In this document: positions 39,600-52,770 of the stretch, piece after piece | Position numbering within the stretch: the stretch's first letter is position 1 | Layout of the letters: every line of letters begins with the position of its first letter | Translations under genes and position numbers: made by a program | The notes under the pieces: generated by a model | What the model was told of the DNA's origin: nothing | The model's database searches: none | The model's input: only the letters and a program-made list of their open reading frames with translations | NCBI GenBank assembly: GCA_032158295.1 | Contig: CM063247.1 | Coordinates: 22,452,112 to 22,516,111, forward strand | Origin: Pycnopodia helianthoides | Lineage: Eukaryota > Echinodermata > Asteroidea > Forcipulatida > Asteriidae | DNA length: 64,000 nucleotides | Direction: 5' to 3'

Positions 39600-40709
39600 G
39601 TATACACATTTACATCCTGTCTGACTCGTACTATCAAGAGATAAGAAATCAGAGAAAGAGGGAGGGAAAAGAGAAGGCTGAACAATCCAGTAATATATCT
39701 GATAGTATAGCTACAATACTCTGGTGATGGATGAAAGAGGTTTGGTGTATCTTGACGGGATAAGAATCTCGAGACATCTCTTGTAGATAAAGCATATCAA
39801 AGAAGCTTGGATGTTTTTACATCCACTTGCTGTCGGCTTTTCCCCCTTTTTTCAAATACGCTGTTGTATCGGTCTGCTCTGTTGACAAACGTAAAACTGA
39901 TCCGTGAGGAAGTATTTGGCGTGCGATCAGCTCAACGCGAGGTCCTTGGCCGAAAGAGCAAATCCGTATGAAAATCACAGTGTCACAGAGTGTTCCAAAC
40001 GAGTTGGGGAAAACATTTTGTAACATCAATGCAATTATGACTGCCCATGCGTCACCCTCTTCTAAGCCGAGATAAAAACAGTAATAATATTATTAATAGT
40101 ACATCAATAAATGTGAGCAAAAACATAATAAAACGGCCGTTTGGACTTGCACATAATAATTAGTTTGTTGTTTATATTATTTGTTTGTATTACATCGGTC
40201 ATTTAAATCATGCTATCCCCTTTTAGGGTAAAATTCGTGCTTTCCATTCATTGTCATCTTTTATGGTTTAAGTTCGCATCAGGCTTTTTAAAGAAGCATA
40301 CCGTAGTATGTGAAAGTTTGTAGTTGGTACTAAATAGACGTTGCCGTTTCAAGTCAAACTAAGAGGAGTTCGGCGCAGCGCTCGATGAGAACTGTTTTAC
40401 AAAATAATCTGATATCATTCTACAATGCTTTCTTTATAACAAGTATGTTTGCCTTGGTCAACACGACAGTGTTCAGTTTTGAATATGCGATAATAATTAT
40501 GTTAATTATAATTGTATACATATTCTGTAAACACACTGTCGCAAAACTGAATACTGTTTCATCGAATGTTTATACGAGAAATGCATATTAAGCCCGAGTA
40601 GAAGCAAATAATAATAATTGTTCACCGCGTTACCATGCTGTGCACAATCAACTGTGAAGTTTACATTATGTGGGAAATAAACAGTTGAACTGTGTTTGTT
40701 TCTTTTCAG

Positions 40710-41320
40710 GGTCTTTCATCGTGCACAGTCCGGTAGCCATATTCTACCAGCTGAACGGAACAGATTGCGCACTTCGCATCGGTAAAGATGGCCAAGGAGC
40801 TAAGTACTACTACCTGGGTGCTTTTCTATCCATGTACGTCCTACCTCTCGTGATCATCCTCATGTGCTACGCTAAGATCCTCATCATTGTCTGGAGGAAG
40901 ACATCCGCGGGAACGGAGAGCGCCCAAGCCCACGAGCGTTCCATTCGGCAGAAGCGCAAGATCACCCGTATGGTATTCATTGTCGTCTTGCTATTCGCCG
41001 TCTGCTGGGCACCAATTCACTGCATTCTTCTATGGAGCAAGTTTACGACCGAGAAAATAAAGGATGTTAATACAGCGATTGCCGTTGTGTGTTTGCAAAT
41101 GTTTGCGCTGTGTCTTGCCTACGCCAACAGTCTCACGAACCCCTTCATATATGCCTTTACGACAGCAAGCTTTAAGAAACATTTCAAGAAAGTTCTTTCC
41201 TGCTCAACACCTACTGAAAGCACGGACCAGAAAAGTATGGGACCAACGACGACATACAAGAAAATTGGAAAGTACGTCAACGAATATTCTTCAGTCAACA
41301 CCTGTGATACAAAAGTTTGA
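40710..41320 (+). CDS. KISS1R-like: Kisspeptin receptor-like GPCR, last coding exon (TM4 to C-terminus)
   Basis: Third and last coding exon, completing split Gly195 and encoding residues 196-397. The acceptor is a T-rich tract ending TTTTCAG (40703-40709). Extracellular loop 2 has C214, partner of C141, and a sequon at N210 (NGT). TM5 spans about 228-250 (LGAFLSMYVLPLVIILMCYA). Intracellular loop 3 is basic (RSIRQKRKITRM). TM6 carries CWAP (293-296) and TM7 carries NPFIY (338-342), the NPxxY motif. C359 in the tail could be palmitoylated. The protein ends in TKV, which fits a class I PDZ-binding motif. The stop is TGA at 41318-41320. The total of 397 residues is close to the 398 of human KISS1R. 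No frameshift or missing key residue is seen, so the gene looks functional. Confidence 0.93.
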
Positions 41321-41755
41321 AAAGGGTTCCTAGGGGTCTCCAGTCTGCACTTTGATACCTCTCCCCGACGAGCCCACATCAGTTTTGTTGTTCCTAGGAA
41401 ATAGATGCACATTCTTAAATTGTTAAAACCCACGTCATTGTCCGATTCGCCAACCAAGCGGCGCCTATGAGTCCTATGTGTGTGCCGGGCGTTAACCCCG
41501 AGTACTGCTCAGAGAGCACCCCCTTCCTCCCCTTTTTAAGATACACTGTCGATTTGAGATGGTTTATGACGTCATACATTGATTGGGCCAATTTGGCTGA
41601 ATCCATAGCACTTACATTAACATGAACTGCACATGTCCAAGCGTTATGATAGAGTTAATGGGTTCCTTTGTTGGACTGTTTACAGATTCCTGGCTACGGC
41701 CCCGTCCAGTTTTAGGTCGAGACCAACTCCACATGACCTGTAAGCTGGGAATAAA
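41321..41755 (+). other. KISS1R-like: Probable 3' UTR of the receptor mRNA
   Basis: Sequence from the TGA stop to the first canonical AATAAA, about 430 nt. It has no long sense frame; the open frames on the opposite strand are shadows. If the first signal is skipped, the UTR could run to a second AATAAA at 42969. Inferred from signal position only. Confidence 0.5.
41750..41755 (+). terminator. Candidate polyadenylation signal AATAAA
   Basis: First AATAAA downstream of the receptor stop codon, followed within about 40 nt by T-rich sequence (the TTTTTTG run near 41780) that could act as the downstream element. A later AATAAA at 42969-42974 is an alternative but lies in an AT-rich low-complexity stretch. 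Confidence 0.45.
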
Positions 41756-43319
41756 CCGTCGGCGCCACGTGCACGTTCAGTTTTTTTGAATTTGCCACAA
41801 CTACGGAGCAGGTTGAAAGGGCGCCTATTTGTTCATGTGCAACAATGACATAACAGTGCCAGCTGCATTGACTGCCATAACTGTACGTTGAGACGAATTG
41901 AAGTGTACATAACCGATGCTTACTAGACATTCGGCAGTGTTATAATTTCCGACTTTGGTATACGGTCGTCTGAATGCATTGTTGTTTTATTTCCTAGTGA
42001 AGTGAGCACACACACACACATGTTTGTGAATCCCGTAAATCGAGGACTTCTCTTTGTTCTCCCATTGTTTGGACTTAGTTTTATTTTAGCGACGTCCGCA
42101 TAGGTTTTGTACACGAAAGTGAAGCGAGGACGTCCTCGCTCTGTCAAAACACCTGTATCCATTTTGTTAAAAGTCCTCGGTTTCAACGGGTAGACACGCT
42201 CACACACACTTTTGTATACACTTTAGCTATTAGTGTTTTCGTCATGCAAAATAGAAGCGTCATTATCTTTTCTTTTCCCTTTCTGTTTTTGCACTATGTA
42301 TGGTAAAACGTAACGTGTCTGTAAGCCAACCAGCTTTATCAAACGTTGAATCGTCGTAAGAGTAAGTAACTTTACATTTATGATCAGTAATATATCTGCA
42401 TAAAGAAACGTTTGGCTTGATCAGGCATTATAGTTTATGCTCCCTTTTTGACAACTAACTACTCGTTGTTTGTTTCCAGTCGTTTTGCATTTTGGATATG
42501 CAAAACCTAGAGGAAACCTTCATTTTTTTGTTTGATAATTTAGGCTCGGTAAAGAGCTACGTGCTGCTGCCACATTGTGATTTAGGCCGACTTGAGCTAT
42601 GCTGCTGTACATATCAAATGCTTTCAAGAGCTTTTTGATGCCGAACGAAAACAAATAATTTATTGCTGACGAATTTATTGCCAACTTGGCCATCACGAGA
42701 AGTACCTTGTTGTATTGAGTTCAGCGAAGATTGTCCAATAACCTTAGTATGATTTGGCGTTTTATTTGGTAACATCTTGAATGAATATGTAAAGTGGCTA
42801 TTTTCATGATTTTTTTTTCTTCTTCTTCTCGTTGCCACATTTTATTTACACTACTGCTGTATTGGTCTATGGATGTCATTGTTGGCATTTTGTATAAACT
42901 TGTTTAGAAACTCCTATAAGCCATGCTTGTCTATAATCGCTTTATGCATCGTGGACAGTGGTCTTTTCAATAAAAAAATAATAATAAATAAAAAAAAAAC
43001 TACAAATACATATACATAAACGAGTAGTTACTCGCGACAGAACTGTATAATACCAAGTGACATTGTCGTGGTGGAAAAAAGGTATAATATTTCGTAAGTA
43101 TACACACCGACCAACAAGTCTCATGATGATCGAGAACTAAATGTCTTACTGCATAATACCACCTGCATTTACGCCCAAACTTACGCAAACGCACTGTTTG
43201 AGACAGACAGTGCGTTTTGCATTCAACAATAGCGTGTAATATTTGTTCCGGTGAACATAGTCCCTTGCAAACGGTTTCGCCGTCAGATATAATACTCTTT
43301 AGACACAATCTTAAAAACA

Positions 43320-43455
43320 AAAAATTAAGATAATAATAACAATATTAACAATGATATAAATGAGCAAAAAAATAATAATAATAATAAAATACAAATTAAT
43401 AATTATTAAAAAAAATATTAGTAAATAAAATAAAATAAAAGAATAATAATCCAAG
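43320..43455. repeat. AAT/TAAA-rich low-complexity tract
   Basis: Almost entirely A and T, built of AATAAT and AAATAA words. No coding potential. Confidence 0.8.
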
Positions 43456-46400
43456 CCATCATACTATATGTAAGCCAACTTATGATACGGTTAGCTTCAT
43501 TAGGCTTTGTTTAAGAGCATTTCTGCGCAATTCCTTAGAGGGCGGTAATTGATGGATTTATTTATAAATTGTGGTTCTTCCTTTCGTCAAATAACCATCC
43601 AAGAGTACTTTGACTTTTGCCATAATATTTGGCTAGGTCTAAACAGGAAACTGGGCATTTTTTTGTGTTAATTGTTGACTAACTTTGGAATGAGCACACA
43701 GCTTAGTTTACAAACAAGTCTGTTCAGTACATTTGTCTTGGCATCATGCAGGGTCGACGTGTCTCTTGACCTTTTGAGGAAAACTGACGCCAGGTGACCT
43801 AAGTATGGGAGCTCGTTAACTGTTTTCAATTTGTTGTAGTACTCCGTTATTGGCATTTTAAGTCCATCATTGATAACCGAATGGAAGGATGAGGGGAATA
43901 AAGAAGGACACACAAGTAACAGGAGAAAAAAAAACACGAAAAAACCCGAAGATTTTTGACTGATCTTATGAAGACTCACATCAGGGAATGTGTTAAAACC
44001 CTTAACTGAGGGCTGGTAAAACTCAATTATGGCTCACGTTATTTATGTTACTGTTTTCTCCAAAGTGCAATGCACGGGGGGATTCAAAGTCCTTGACTTT
44101 CTATAATGGACTATTCCACATATCTAGGGGGGGGCAGGTTCCAGAGTTGTAAATTGTTGGTGTTCTTCATTTCTTTTTTGAATCTCTTTCTCTTTTTTCG
44201 GTGCTTGAAAACAAATATATATATACCTATATACTTTGGGTACACAATTGTACAGACGTACAGACCAACCAAGATCTAAAACCTCTGATAAGTAGAGCCA
44301 TCTGTTCTATGTAGCAGGCTTCCAGATGTATTGCTGTCAGCCTGTGCTAGGTTCTGTGGTTTCCAACACCCTTGCCTTCTTGCCAATTAAACTTTTTTGG
44401 CTTACTGGGGGCCAGTAACATGTGGAACCTTCTTGCATTTGGCTACTCCCTCACTTAAAGGTTCGATGCGCACGCAGCACGTACATTTATTGTACGTTAA
44501 ATGTGTTATAAAGGATCGATACAACACACTTGGTTAATTGTAGTCTGAAAGCTTACTGATTGTGAAGTTCGTACTGGAGCAATTTTTTTTTTCGGTGATG
44601 TATTTCCCTCTGAAATTAAGTAATTTTTGTTTGGTGAAAATTGCATCCGAAAACCTACAAAAAGGCAACCGCTGATTTCGGTTATAAACAAAATTAAGGA
44701 CAATGTCTTTAACATGCTGAAATTTGTGCATGGTTTTTCACTATTTTCTCCTGACTCACACAACGGATTAAACCCGAATTTTCATGATTATTTGATTGAT
44801 CACACACACAACATGAACACTGTCGGCGACTATTTTGTCAGCTCTACCAATCCTGTATACTTTTAAATTCGATAGAATTTGTTACCGGTATTCGTCTTAG
44901 AAGTATTGTGCCGAGTATGAAACGGAAGGGTGTGTCTCATTATCAATGTATCAATGATGCATTGGATATGGTAACAAGGCGCAAGGACAGATTGCACTTA
45001 ACGACATTGGATTGTGTTTATAATGACATTATCAACCCATTTTGTAATATTTATCACGGTGATCAAGGACTTTACAGGGCTGGGAACAAAATAACGAGTC
45101 ACGCCTTCGTATAAATCTTCCAGAAATAAGATGTACGGCAAAGCTTACTACAATTAATTGGAAACGAGACCCGGAAAACAAATCTGGTTCACAACATTGT
45201 GTGTCAAGTAATAATATTGTATCTTGAGATATACGGGTTAATGAAAGAAAGTGACTCTGCTGCCTTGGAGCAGAGTTGGATCGATATCTTGGTTATGTAT
45301 TACAGGGACCCATAGCGCCGAGTAGATGAAAATGTGCTTCTACCATTATTAGATATAGGGTTGTTGGAACTACCTGTGACTGCGTGTACACGTATTCTCG
45401 TTGACGTCATGTCACGAAACCACTCCATTTGTTCGAGATCCCCATTTTCTTGTCATATGACACACACAGAGGTAACATTAACATGATCAATACAATTTCA
45501 TCTATACGGCATCCACGCAGGGCGAGGACCCTCCTGTTCCTCGGGATCGGAAACACAGATTAAACGTAGAGGACCGTCTCGAGGCGAGACTACACTCAGC
45601 ACCCGTAATTAGAGGTGCACAGCTCCAGGGCACACTGCATTTTGTTTCCCCAGTATAACTTCAACCTCAATTCTTTTCACGGCAAATGGGATAAAGATTT
45701 ATCTCATTATGTTTAAAGATCGAACAAAGAAAAAAAAAAAACTATTTTTTTCAGTGATTGTCAAAAGTCTTACTGACGTGTATAGATGCATGGAATTATC
45801 AACCTGTTGACTAGACTTCTGCATACCGTATTAAGCCTATGCTATTGCAAACTACATCCTTCCCGACGAATCAATCTGACGACAAAATACTCAAAGACGA
45901 CGAAAACGGCAATGACAATGAGGTCAAAACAAGCACATCGAATGGACTGTGATTTTCAATGAATAAGTAATCAACAAATGGTATCTGATAGATGCAGGGT
46001 GACAATTAGTCTGATTTGAAAAGGTTAAGAGACGGACATAATTGTATCATTAAGACGGACAATCTATCTTCGTTGCCTTTTAATCTAATAACTTGACGTC
46101 GACTTATGCGGACTGACACTTTTAGTACATTTGGGCAAGTATTTGACTTTCTGCTTTTGCGCTTTGTTTTGCTGTCCGGTTGTTTTTCTTGTCTTCATTA
46201 TTATTTTCGAATCCTGTTTCGTTTCTTATTATTCATTCTTGAGCACATTTTCAGACTTGTTATCCTTTCTGATAATTCTCCTTATGTAGCACCTGCTTCA
46301 AACAATCTCTTGGTGCCTATATGTCAATAAGGATGCGGACATAATAATTTGTGCCCTTTGCTGAGAAAAACCTCATCGAAATTGAAAAGTTCCGATTCAC

Positions 46401-46789
46401 ATAGTGTTTTAAGTGAAAATTCATAGCCCGCTTGAACTGTTCGTTAGACGCAACAGAGTAGTTGAGTGCATTTTTAGAGAGAGAAAAAAAAAAAAAAAAA
46501 AAAACTGTCTGTGAAGGGGCTACTAAACCAAGCAAGAGAAAGGTCATCTGTAGGCGGTAATGCACCCACGACTGCACACAATTGAGTGTTTACTGTAATC
46601 GTGCACGTGCAAAACATTGCATTGTGACCGAAAGAGGTTTCAAACCGCCCCTGTATTTACATTCATGCTAATGCTTTCTACCTTACAGTCTCTGTTTGTT
46701 GGTTGGACCAGTTTTTTGTTTTCTCCAGAGAGAAAGTATTGTTCTTCGCCTCCTTCCATGTAAATGTATAGAAATGCTACACAAAATAT

Positions 46790-47110
46790 TGATAATAATC
46801 CATCAATAAAATGTAATAAATAAAATCAATCAATCAGTCACTGAATAAAAACAAAATAATAATAATAAATAAAATAAAATTGATACATTTTTAGTAATAA
46901 TACATAAATACATAAATAAATTTATAAATAAATAAATAAACAGACAAATTAAAAATATAAATAATAAATAAATAAATAAATAAGCACAAATAATAATAAT
47001 AATAATAAATAATAATAATAATAAATCAATAAATAAACTTATTAATTAATTAGTTAATTAAACAAATAAATGAATAAGTAAATGACCAAATAAACAAATA
47101 AATAATGTAA
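46790..47110. repeat. Long AATA/TAAA low-complexity tract
   Basis: About 320 bp of AATAAT, AAATAAAT and AATTAATTA words with many poly(A)-signal-like AATAAA strings, which are therefore uninformative here. Confidence 0.85.
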
Positions 47111-49254
47111 CTAATAAACGCATACAAAATACGACTTTAAGAACTGTTGTTTGCATGCAAGCAACGAGTAAAAAACTTAATGATAACAAGTAATAACCAT
47201 ACAAAAAAATCATAAACGTAAGCACTATTAACAATTTACAGCACTCCAGTACGCAACGTTTCTAGAATGAACTATCCGTCCGTACCAAGTTGACTAGTTG
47301 AACAAGCAAAAGCAGACCAGACATGCTCGATATTAGGTTACTGTCGAGAAGCTTGAAGCAACTGCCTATAAGTAAGTTAGCCGGCCGTATGTAACGTTTT
47401 TACTGTTCACTCTAGCCTGTTTGATATATTGAAATAATTTAAGGTTTCATTGTTGTCGTTTTCGGGTGTGTTTTTTCCCCCCTTTTTTGTGTTTTTATTT
47501 CTTCGAACTGCACTCGCATATTCACTTGGAACTTTTACGGGTTTTCTAAACGTGTTTAGTATTGATTTTGAGCATTGATGCCGGTGTGGGCCGGTAGGCA
47601 TAAGACGCCACTGCCCTTTTTTTACATTGGGGGTTGTGTGTAGTCGCATCTCATGAGCCAGGGGTACCGGAATAGGCGTTCAAAATCACAGAGGCTTTCA
47701 ACTTCTCTTGCCCTCTTTTTGTTATCAGCCCCTTTTTCCTTGCTCCCTTCCTTCTGTCTTTTATGAGCAGCTGCCGGTTGCTTTGGGGTCTTTACTACAC
47801 GAGTCTCGTTGAGTTTCATTTGGTTTTAAAACAGTCTGCTCAAAAGTTTAAACTGATACTATCAGCTTCAAACAAGAATATGAATTCCAAATTAATTGTT
47901 TTTTTTTTTACAAAATGCATGGGCATACTGCATAACAAGCTGACATAATGTGTTAACCTAAAGCTTTCGAATAATGTCGTGGAGTCCACTGATCTTTCTT
48001 GCTTTACAAAACTATCGCACGGAACCGACGTCATATGATTTATTATTATAAATTATTTTGTAGCTTATCTCATTTTGTCCCCTTCTACATAGTGCCTGAC
48101 ATTGCTGTAATTTCTGCAGTTGGTTTCGAAAACGTGATTCATTAAGAAATTAAAATTAAATAACATCCGGTCCTAATCATATTGACAAAGTTTGGTGAAA
48201 ATTGTGCCCCCATGAGTTAATAAAAACAGGTTAAACAGCACACACACCAATGAAAGAACAACAACTTTAGAAGAGGAATTATGTAAATACTAATTTATTT
48301 TTGTTTTTGAAATGTTGAACTAACATAAACGTTGTACAAATTGTACATGATACATTCTTGTTTTGGCTTATTTTGTTGCATGATGTATAAAATGTGAAAT
48401 ATAATAATGTGTTAAATGTTAACCTTGATTACAAATGGTGCTATTATTATATGTTAATTAAAATACCGACTGTCTTATTATAATACAATTTTAAGCTAAG
48501 TCTTTAGAGGGTTAAAACGTGGACATTAACTAACAGCTGCTTAAAACTGAAAGTCTCCCAAAATTAACTACTTTCGAAACTTTTGTTGATTTCAGTCAAT
48601 ATATCAGTCTTTTTTTAACATAAAATGTACATAAATATTGTTTTTCTTTCTTTTAAAGACAATTCGGATTGATGACGAAGTGGTTCTATTCAAGTCAGTC
48701 AGTATAAGAAGTTACCCCATAAAAGTCAAACCTTTTGCGCTTGCGATGTTTATGCAATTTGTCGAGGCCGGGAGAAGAAATATAACCATCCCAAATCAAA
48801 CAATTAAAAATAGAATTCTCTTTTGTAAGCTCGTGTACAACACAATATGAGATATGTTGAAGGGAATGCACGCCAACGTGACCTTCCTTTTGCTTTCTTT
48901 TGTTCGTTCCGAGCTGGCATTTAGAAAAAAGTAGTAAAAATAGTGAACATTTGTAGTAGTGTACACTTGCAAGTCACGCAAAACAATGAAGCCTCCATGA
49001 ATTGGCTTGGATTGAAACCGCCGTGTTAGCTTAGGTCGGTTATGTATTAGATGAGCAAAAGCGTGTTTGCACAGAAGAGGCCGCTGGTTTTTATATTTCA
49101 GATATCAGTAAGAATTTTGAAAACAATATAACAATACACAACTTTCAAACCATCTTTAAAACTTTGTTGTGTCCACGTAACGTGAGAATAATCCAACGAT
49201 AGTGAATGGTGTTTCCAAGTTTCATGGAAGACACGATTTATGTCTTTGAAAACC

Positions 49255-49625
49255 ACTATCAACTCAACCTCGTCCCCGTGGTTTACTTTATTTCCAATCA
49301 TGTTTACAATAGTAAACCCTGGGAGGGAAACTCCTTATTTGGACCCTGATTGGACAACGACTTTACAATATTAGCACATGTTCCATATTCATAGTGTCTA
49401 GAAGAATTACACCGTAAAGTTATTAAATCGTGTACCGGACCACATTACTGTGACGAAGATGTGAATTTTTTAAAAGCAGCCAGACTATTCTGATTTGCAT
49501 ACGTATCCAAATTGTTTGGATATGCAAATGATCCAATACCAGTGTGACATAGCGGTCAACCTCGTACTGCTCGACACACCCTGGGGACGAGGTTGCTATC
49601 AACTCAACTTGTTCCCCTAGTTTGT
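49255..49625. repeat. Direct and inverted repeats of a CTATCAACTCAAC / GGGGACGAGG module
   Basis: CTATCAACTCAAC occurs at about 49256 and 49598, each followed by a CGTCCCC or GTTCCCC word. CCTCGTCCCC (49267-49276) and GGGGACGAGG (about 49583-49592) are inverted relative to each other. The arrangement suggests a worn inverted-repeat element of about 350 bp, but its boundaries are unclear. Confidence 0.4.
49493..49529. promoter_or_regulatory. Palindromic pair of octamer (POU-type) motifs
   Basis: ATTTGCAT at 49493-49500 and ATGCAAAT at 49522-49529 form the arms of an imperfect palindrome, with ATCCAA and TTGGAT forming inner arms. ATTTGCAT is the consensus octamer bound by POU-domain factors. 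It lies about 8 kb downstream of the receptor and could equally be chance or part of the surrounding repeat. Confidence 0.3.
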
Positions 49626-50311
49626 TGGCGAATTAAAGAAACACTTTGCACTTGGCTGAGTATGCAGTTCCCATTGCGCAGTGAGCACCCGATCGTAATG
49701 TTTACCGTCCTGTGGGCAATTATTGGAATACGAGAGTAAAACCAAACACATTTGATGGCGAGACTTGACTAGAATCGCTGTAATTCACATTGAATTATGC
49801 GACACTTAGGTTTCTCGGCACATAAAAATATATGTTTAATACATCTAATATACATCTAATAACAACAACATTATTTCCTTACCTTCCATTTCCAGATTAA
49901 ATTACCCGTCATTATTATTATTATTATTTGGCATGTCATCCATTCGCCTTTGAATTGGCCATCTCCTGGTCTATGCCATGCCTAATAAGGTAACTGTAGT
50001 CTAGCGGGCCAGTTTATTATTCACAATTAAATAAAACAAAAGCTCCCCTAATGTTAAAATGCAATGCATTTGTGACATATTGTAAAATGTGTTTTATGCT
50101 GTAAGCGGGAGGGGTCTGCTTCAAAGGTTTGGCATACGAATAGCCGTGCAGCTTGGCATGTTTACGGTATAAGACATTGACACTATTTTCATAGTCTGCA
50201 AGTGCACATCGGTAAACACGGACAATCTTCAGTAACAGGGGTATAGGTTACATGCAGCAATGCCATAAAGTTAACATTGTTGGGGGTGATTTCAAATGAG
50301 GTTGTTGCTTT

Positions 50312-50313
<2 letters not shown>

Positions 50314-50347
<34 letters not shown>
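50314..50347. repeat. Poly(A) run of about 34
   Basis: The longest homopolymer A run in the window. No element body or target-site duplication was recognised around it. Confidence 0.9.
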
Positions 50348-50348
<1 letters not shown>

Positions 50349-51054
50349 ATTTGCTCGTCAGCATTTTTTCCACTTAACAGCTTCTTGAAACTGGGTCCCG
50401 GTCTCGTAACCCAGTACGTTTGAAGTGACACATTTCCCTTAACATATGTGTCAATAACGCCATTACAAACCACTGGTCTTAGTATGTGAGAGAAGTTGAC
50501 GTTTTGACATCATTTTACCTGAAGCTCGTGTATAAAAATGTTAAACATAATAATGTACATACTGTATGTAAGAGTGTTCACAAAATATATAAGAAGGCTT
50601 TGTGTAGTGTAACATACAGAAATGATATGACATACGACCGACTCTGAGGAACGGACGAATGATATAAGAGGTTTTCGAGTTATGTAGGACTCTGTTAAGA
50701 AAATTTTAAAAAATAAGATGAAAACATATGTATACACAAGTCCATATTGTACAGAGCCAATGAAATAATGTGTTAAATGTGAAGCATATGGATTTACACA
50801 ATAAATGTTTAGACTTTGCAAGAAGCATCGTGTTGTTTTGATTCATTTTTTTTTGTGGGGTGTATACTTTTTATGTCGTGTTAACAAATTGGTTTGATTT
50901 CGGTTTGGTGTGATACAACTCACTCGCATGGACTTACGGGAAAATAAGAAGGAGGTAAGTTTTGTCGCAAACATTGCAAAACAAACAACTAAGAAATCGG
51001 TAATGAACAAATCGCTCTTTTAATAACATGTCGATTACCAAACACAAGCTAAAT

Positions 51055-51177
51055 AAAAGTAACCCCAACAACGACAATAACGACAAGAACAACAACCACA
51101 GCAACAAGAAAAACAACAACAACACCATCAGCAGCAACACCAACAACAACATCAGCGACATCAGCAGCAGCAACAGC

Positions 51178-51209
<32 letters not shown>

Positions 51210-51363
51210 CCACAACAACAACACCAACAGCAGCAGCAGCAACAACAATAGCGACAGTAACAGCAGCAACAACAACAGCGACAGTAACAGCAGCAGCAAC
51301 AACGGTAAACAGTGCAAGAGCAGTAGCAACAACATCAGCATTAGCAACAACAACACCAACATC

Positions 51364-51397
<34 letters not shown>

Positions 51398-51612
51398 TCA
51401 ACAGCACCAACAACAGCCGCAACAACAATAACTACAACACCAGCAGTATCAGCAACAGCAGCAACAGTAGCATCAGCAGCAGCAGCAACAGCAACATCAA
51501 CAGTGCAGCAGCAGCAGCAGCAACAACAAAATCAGCATCAGTATCAGCAACATCATTAGCAACAACATATACAACGACGAATATAACAACAATAATGCAA
51601 CAACATTGACAA
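51055..51612. repeat. CAA/CAG/AAC trinucleotide array, ~560 bp
   Basis: The + strand is nearly all AAC, CAG and CAC triplets with few stops, so long frames appear on both strands: Asn/Ser-rich on + and Leu-rich on -. The near-total single-composition translation and lack of any flanking domain argue against a gene. An exon encoding a homopolymer stretch is a remote alternative. Confidence 0.88.
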
Positions 51613-52649
51613 CGATAACAACACAAAACAAATACGATACATGTACAATTATAAATAATGCTTCATCATATTTTTTGTTTGTTTCCTCTTCTGAATAAGT
51701 GCTTTATGTTATTAGGCGAGACTATACAATGTATGTACAATGCTTTCTCTCAAGGAATGTTACATACAATTATATCAACACAAGGTTCACATCTGTTTTG
51801 GTTTTAACAAAAAAAATAAATGTGTTCCCATTCATTCAAAGCAGGATTAAAATCTGTCAAGGTAGCCAGAAAAACGTTATTTAAGTAAGTTTACATAAAT
51901 AAAACTAGCATTTAAAATCAAACTAAATAAAACAAAAGTTACGCCCGATCAATATTAAACGGAAACGTATTTAAATATAATCGGGTTAATTGAAAGAGTA
52001 ATTTTTTTTTACAGCGCTCTAATGGCTTTGAAAATGTCTGGATGTGTTCACCGATTATATGTTAATCAAGAACGACACGACTGATCCTTCCTGAGTGCAT
52101 CATGATTTTCTATCAAGGTAAAATATAAGTGTCTTTCAGGGTACTGTCTGGTTCATAAACCAGTGTCATTTACACAAAGAACCACCATCCATATACGTCT
52201 TTGCTCTTGGATGGTCATTGCATGGTCTTCACTTTAAGCAAGGATCATTTTCATTAAGTGTTTTTCAGTGACTCTTTAATATCTTGGTCAATTTCCACTT
52301 GTGCGCCTGCGTGGTATCAGCTGAACACAATACGCAGTAAATAAAACAGAGAACATCAAGGAGAATAAATAAATGAAACTAATCTGCTGAGAGACTTTTG
52401 AAGCTAAGAGTGGTGCTCGAATCTACACCGTAACCTCGTCTCTTTGCCTGGGTTATCAATCACCATGTATTATTCAAATGATAAGGTGACGGACTGTGAA
52501 GAGATGATTCGGTCATTAATGTCTGCCGGTATAATAGGGAACAAAGTCTTGTTTCATAACGAGGAATCCATTTTTGTCTGACTCATGATTTTGTTTCTAT
52601 GTATTTTTTATTATTATGTTTCATTGTCATTTTTATCTTTATGGTTTAA

Positions 52650-52770
52650 GCCCCATCAAATATGGGCTGAAAACACAAAATTCAAGATGGCCGCCAGATA
52701 CGGCAACCATTTGGAATCCCCACAATGCATCTAACATCATCATGTGACCCATCACTGCCATTTTCTTGGG
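52650..52770 (+). repeat. Dispersed repeat, copy A (121 bp)
   Basis: It matches copy B at 63641-63761 in reverse orientation, sharing GGGCTGAAAACAC, AAGATGG-CGCC, AATGCAT-TAACA and GTGAC-CATCACT in order. The family is not recognised, but two copies 11 kb apart indicate an interspersed element. Confidence 0.8.

Larger units (their letters stand above)
17163..40709 (+). other. KISS1R-like: Intron 2 of the receptor gene (23.5 kb)
   Basis: It is bounded by GTAGGT and TTTCAG, in phase 1. Contents are an A-rich low-complexity block (about 20650-21250), a 226-bp tandem duplication, a diverged pair near 24.1 and 24.3 kb, an inverted-repeat element at 24604-24968, a GC-rich island with a GA microsatellite (29800-30195), TA tracts (32445-32498 and 39543-39598) and scattered GAAGTGAC repeats (33908-34340). 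No nested gene is recognised. Open frames such as 18670-19014 and 31410-31676 have no family resemblance I can name. Confidence 0.85.

Noticed and set aside
48638..48850. 70-codon frame after an acceptor-like T-rich run
   Set aside because: Sequence looks more protein-like than most but has no recognised family and no partner exons.
50934..51609. 164-codon Leu-rich frame (minus) and 193-codon Asn/Ser-rich frame (plus)
   Set aside because: Both are read-outs of the CAA/CAG array and have no non-repetitive domain.
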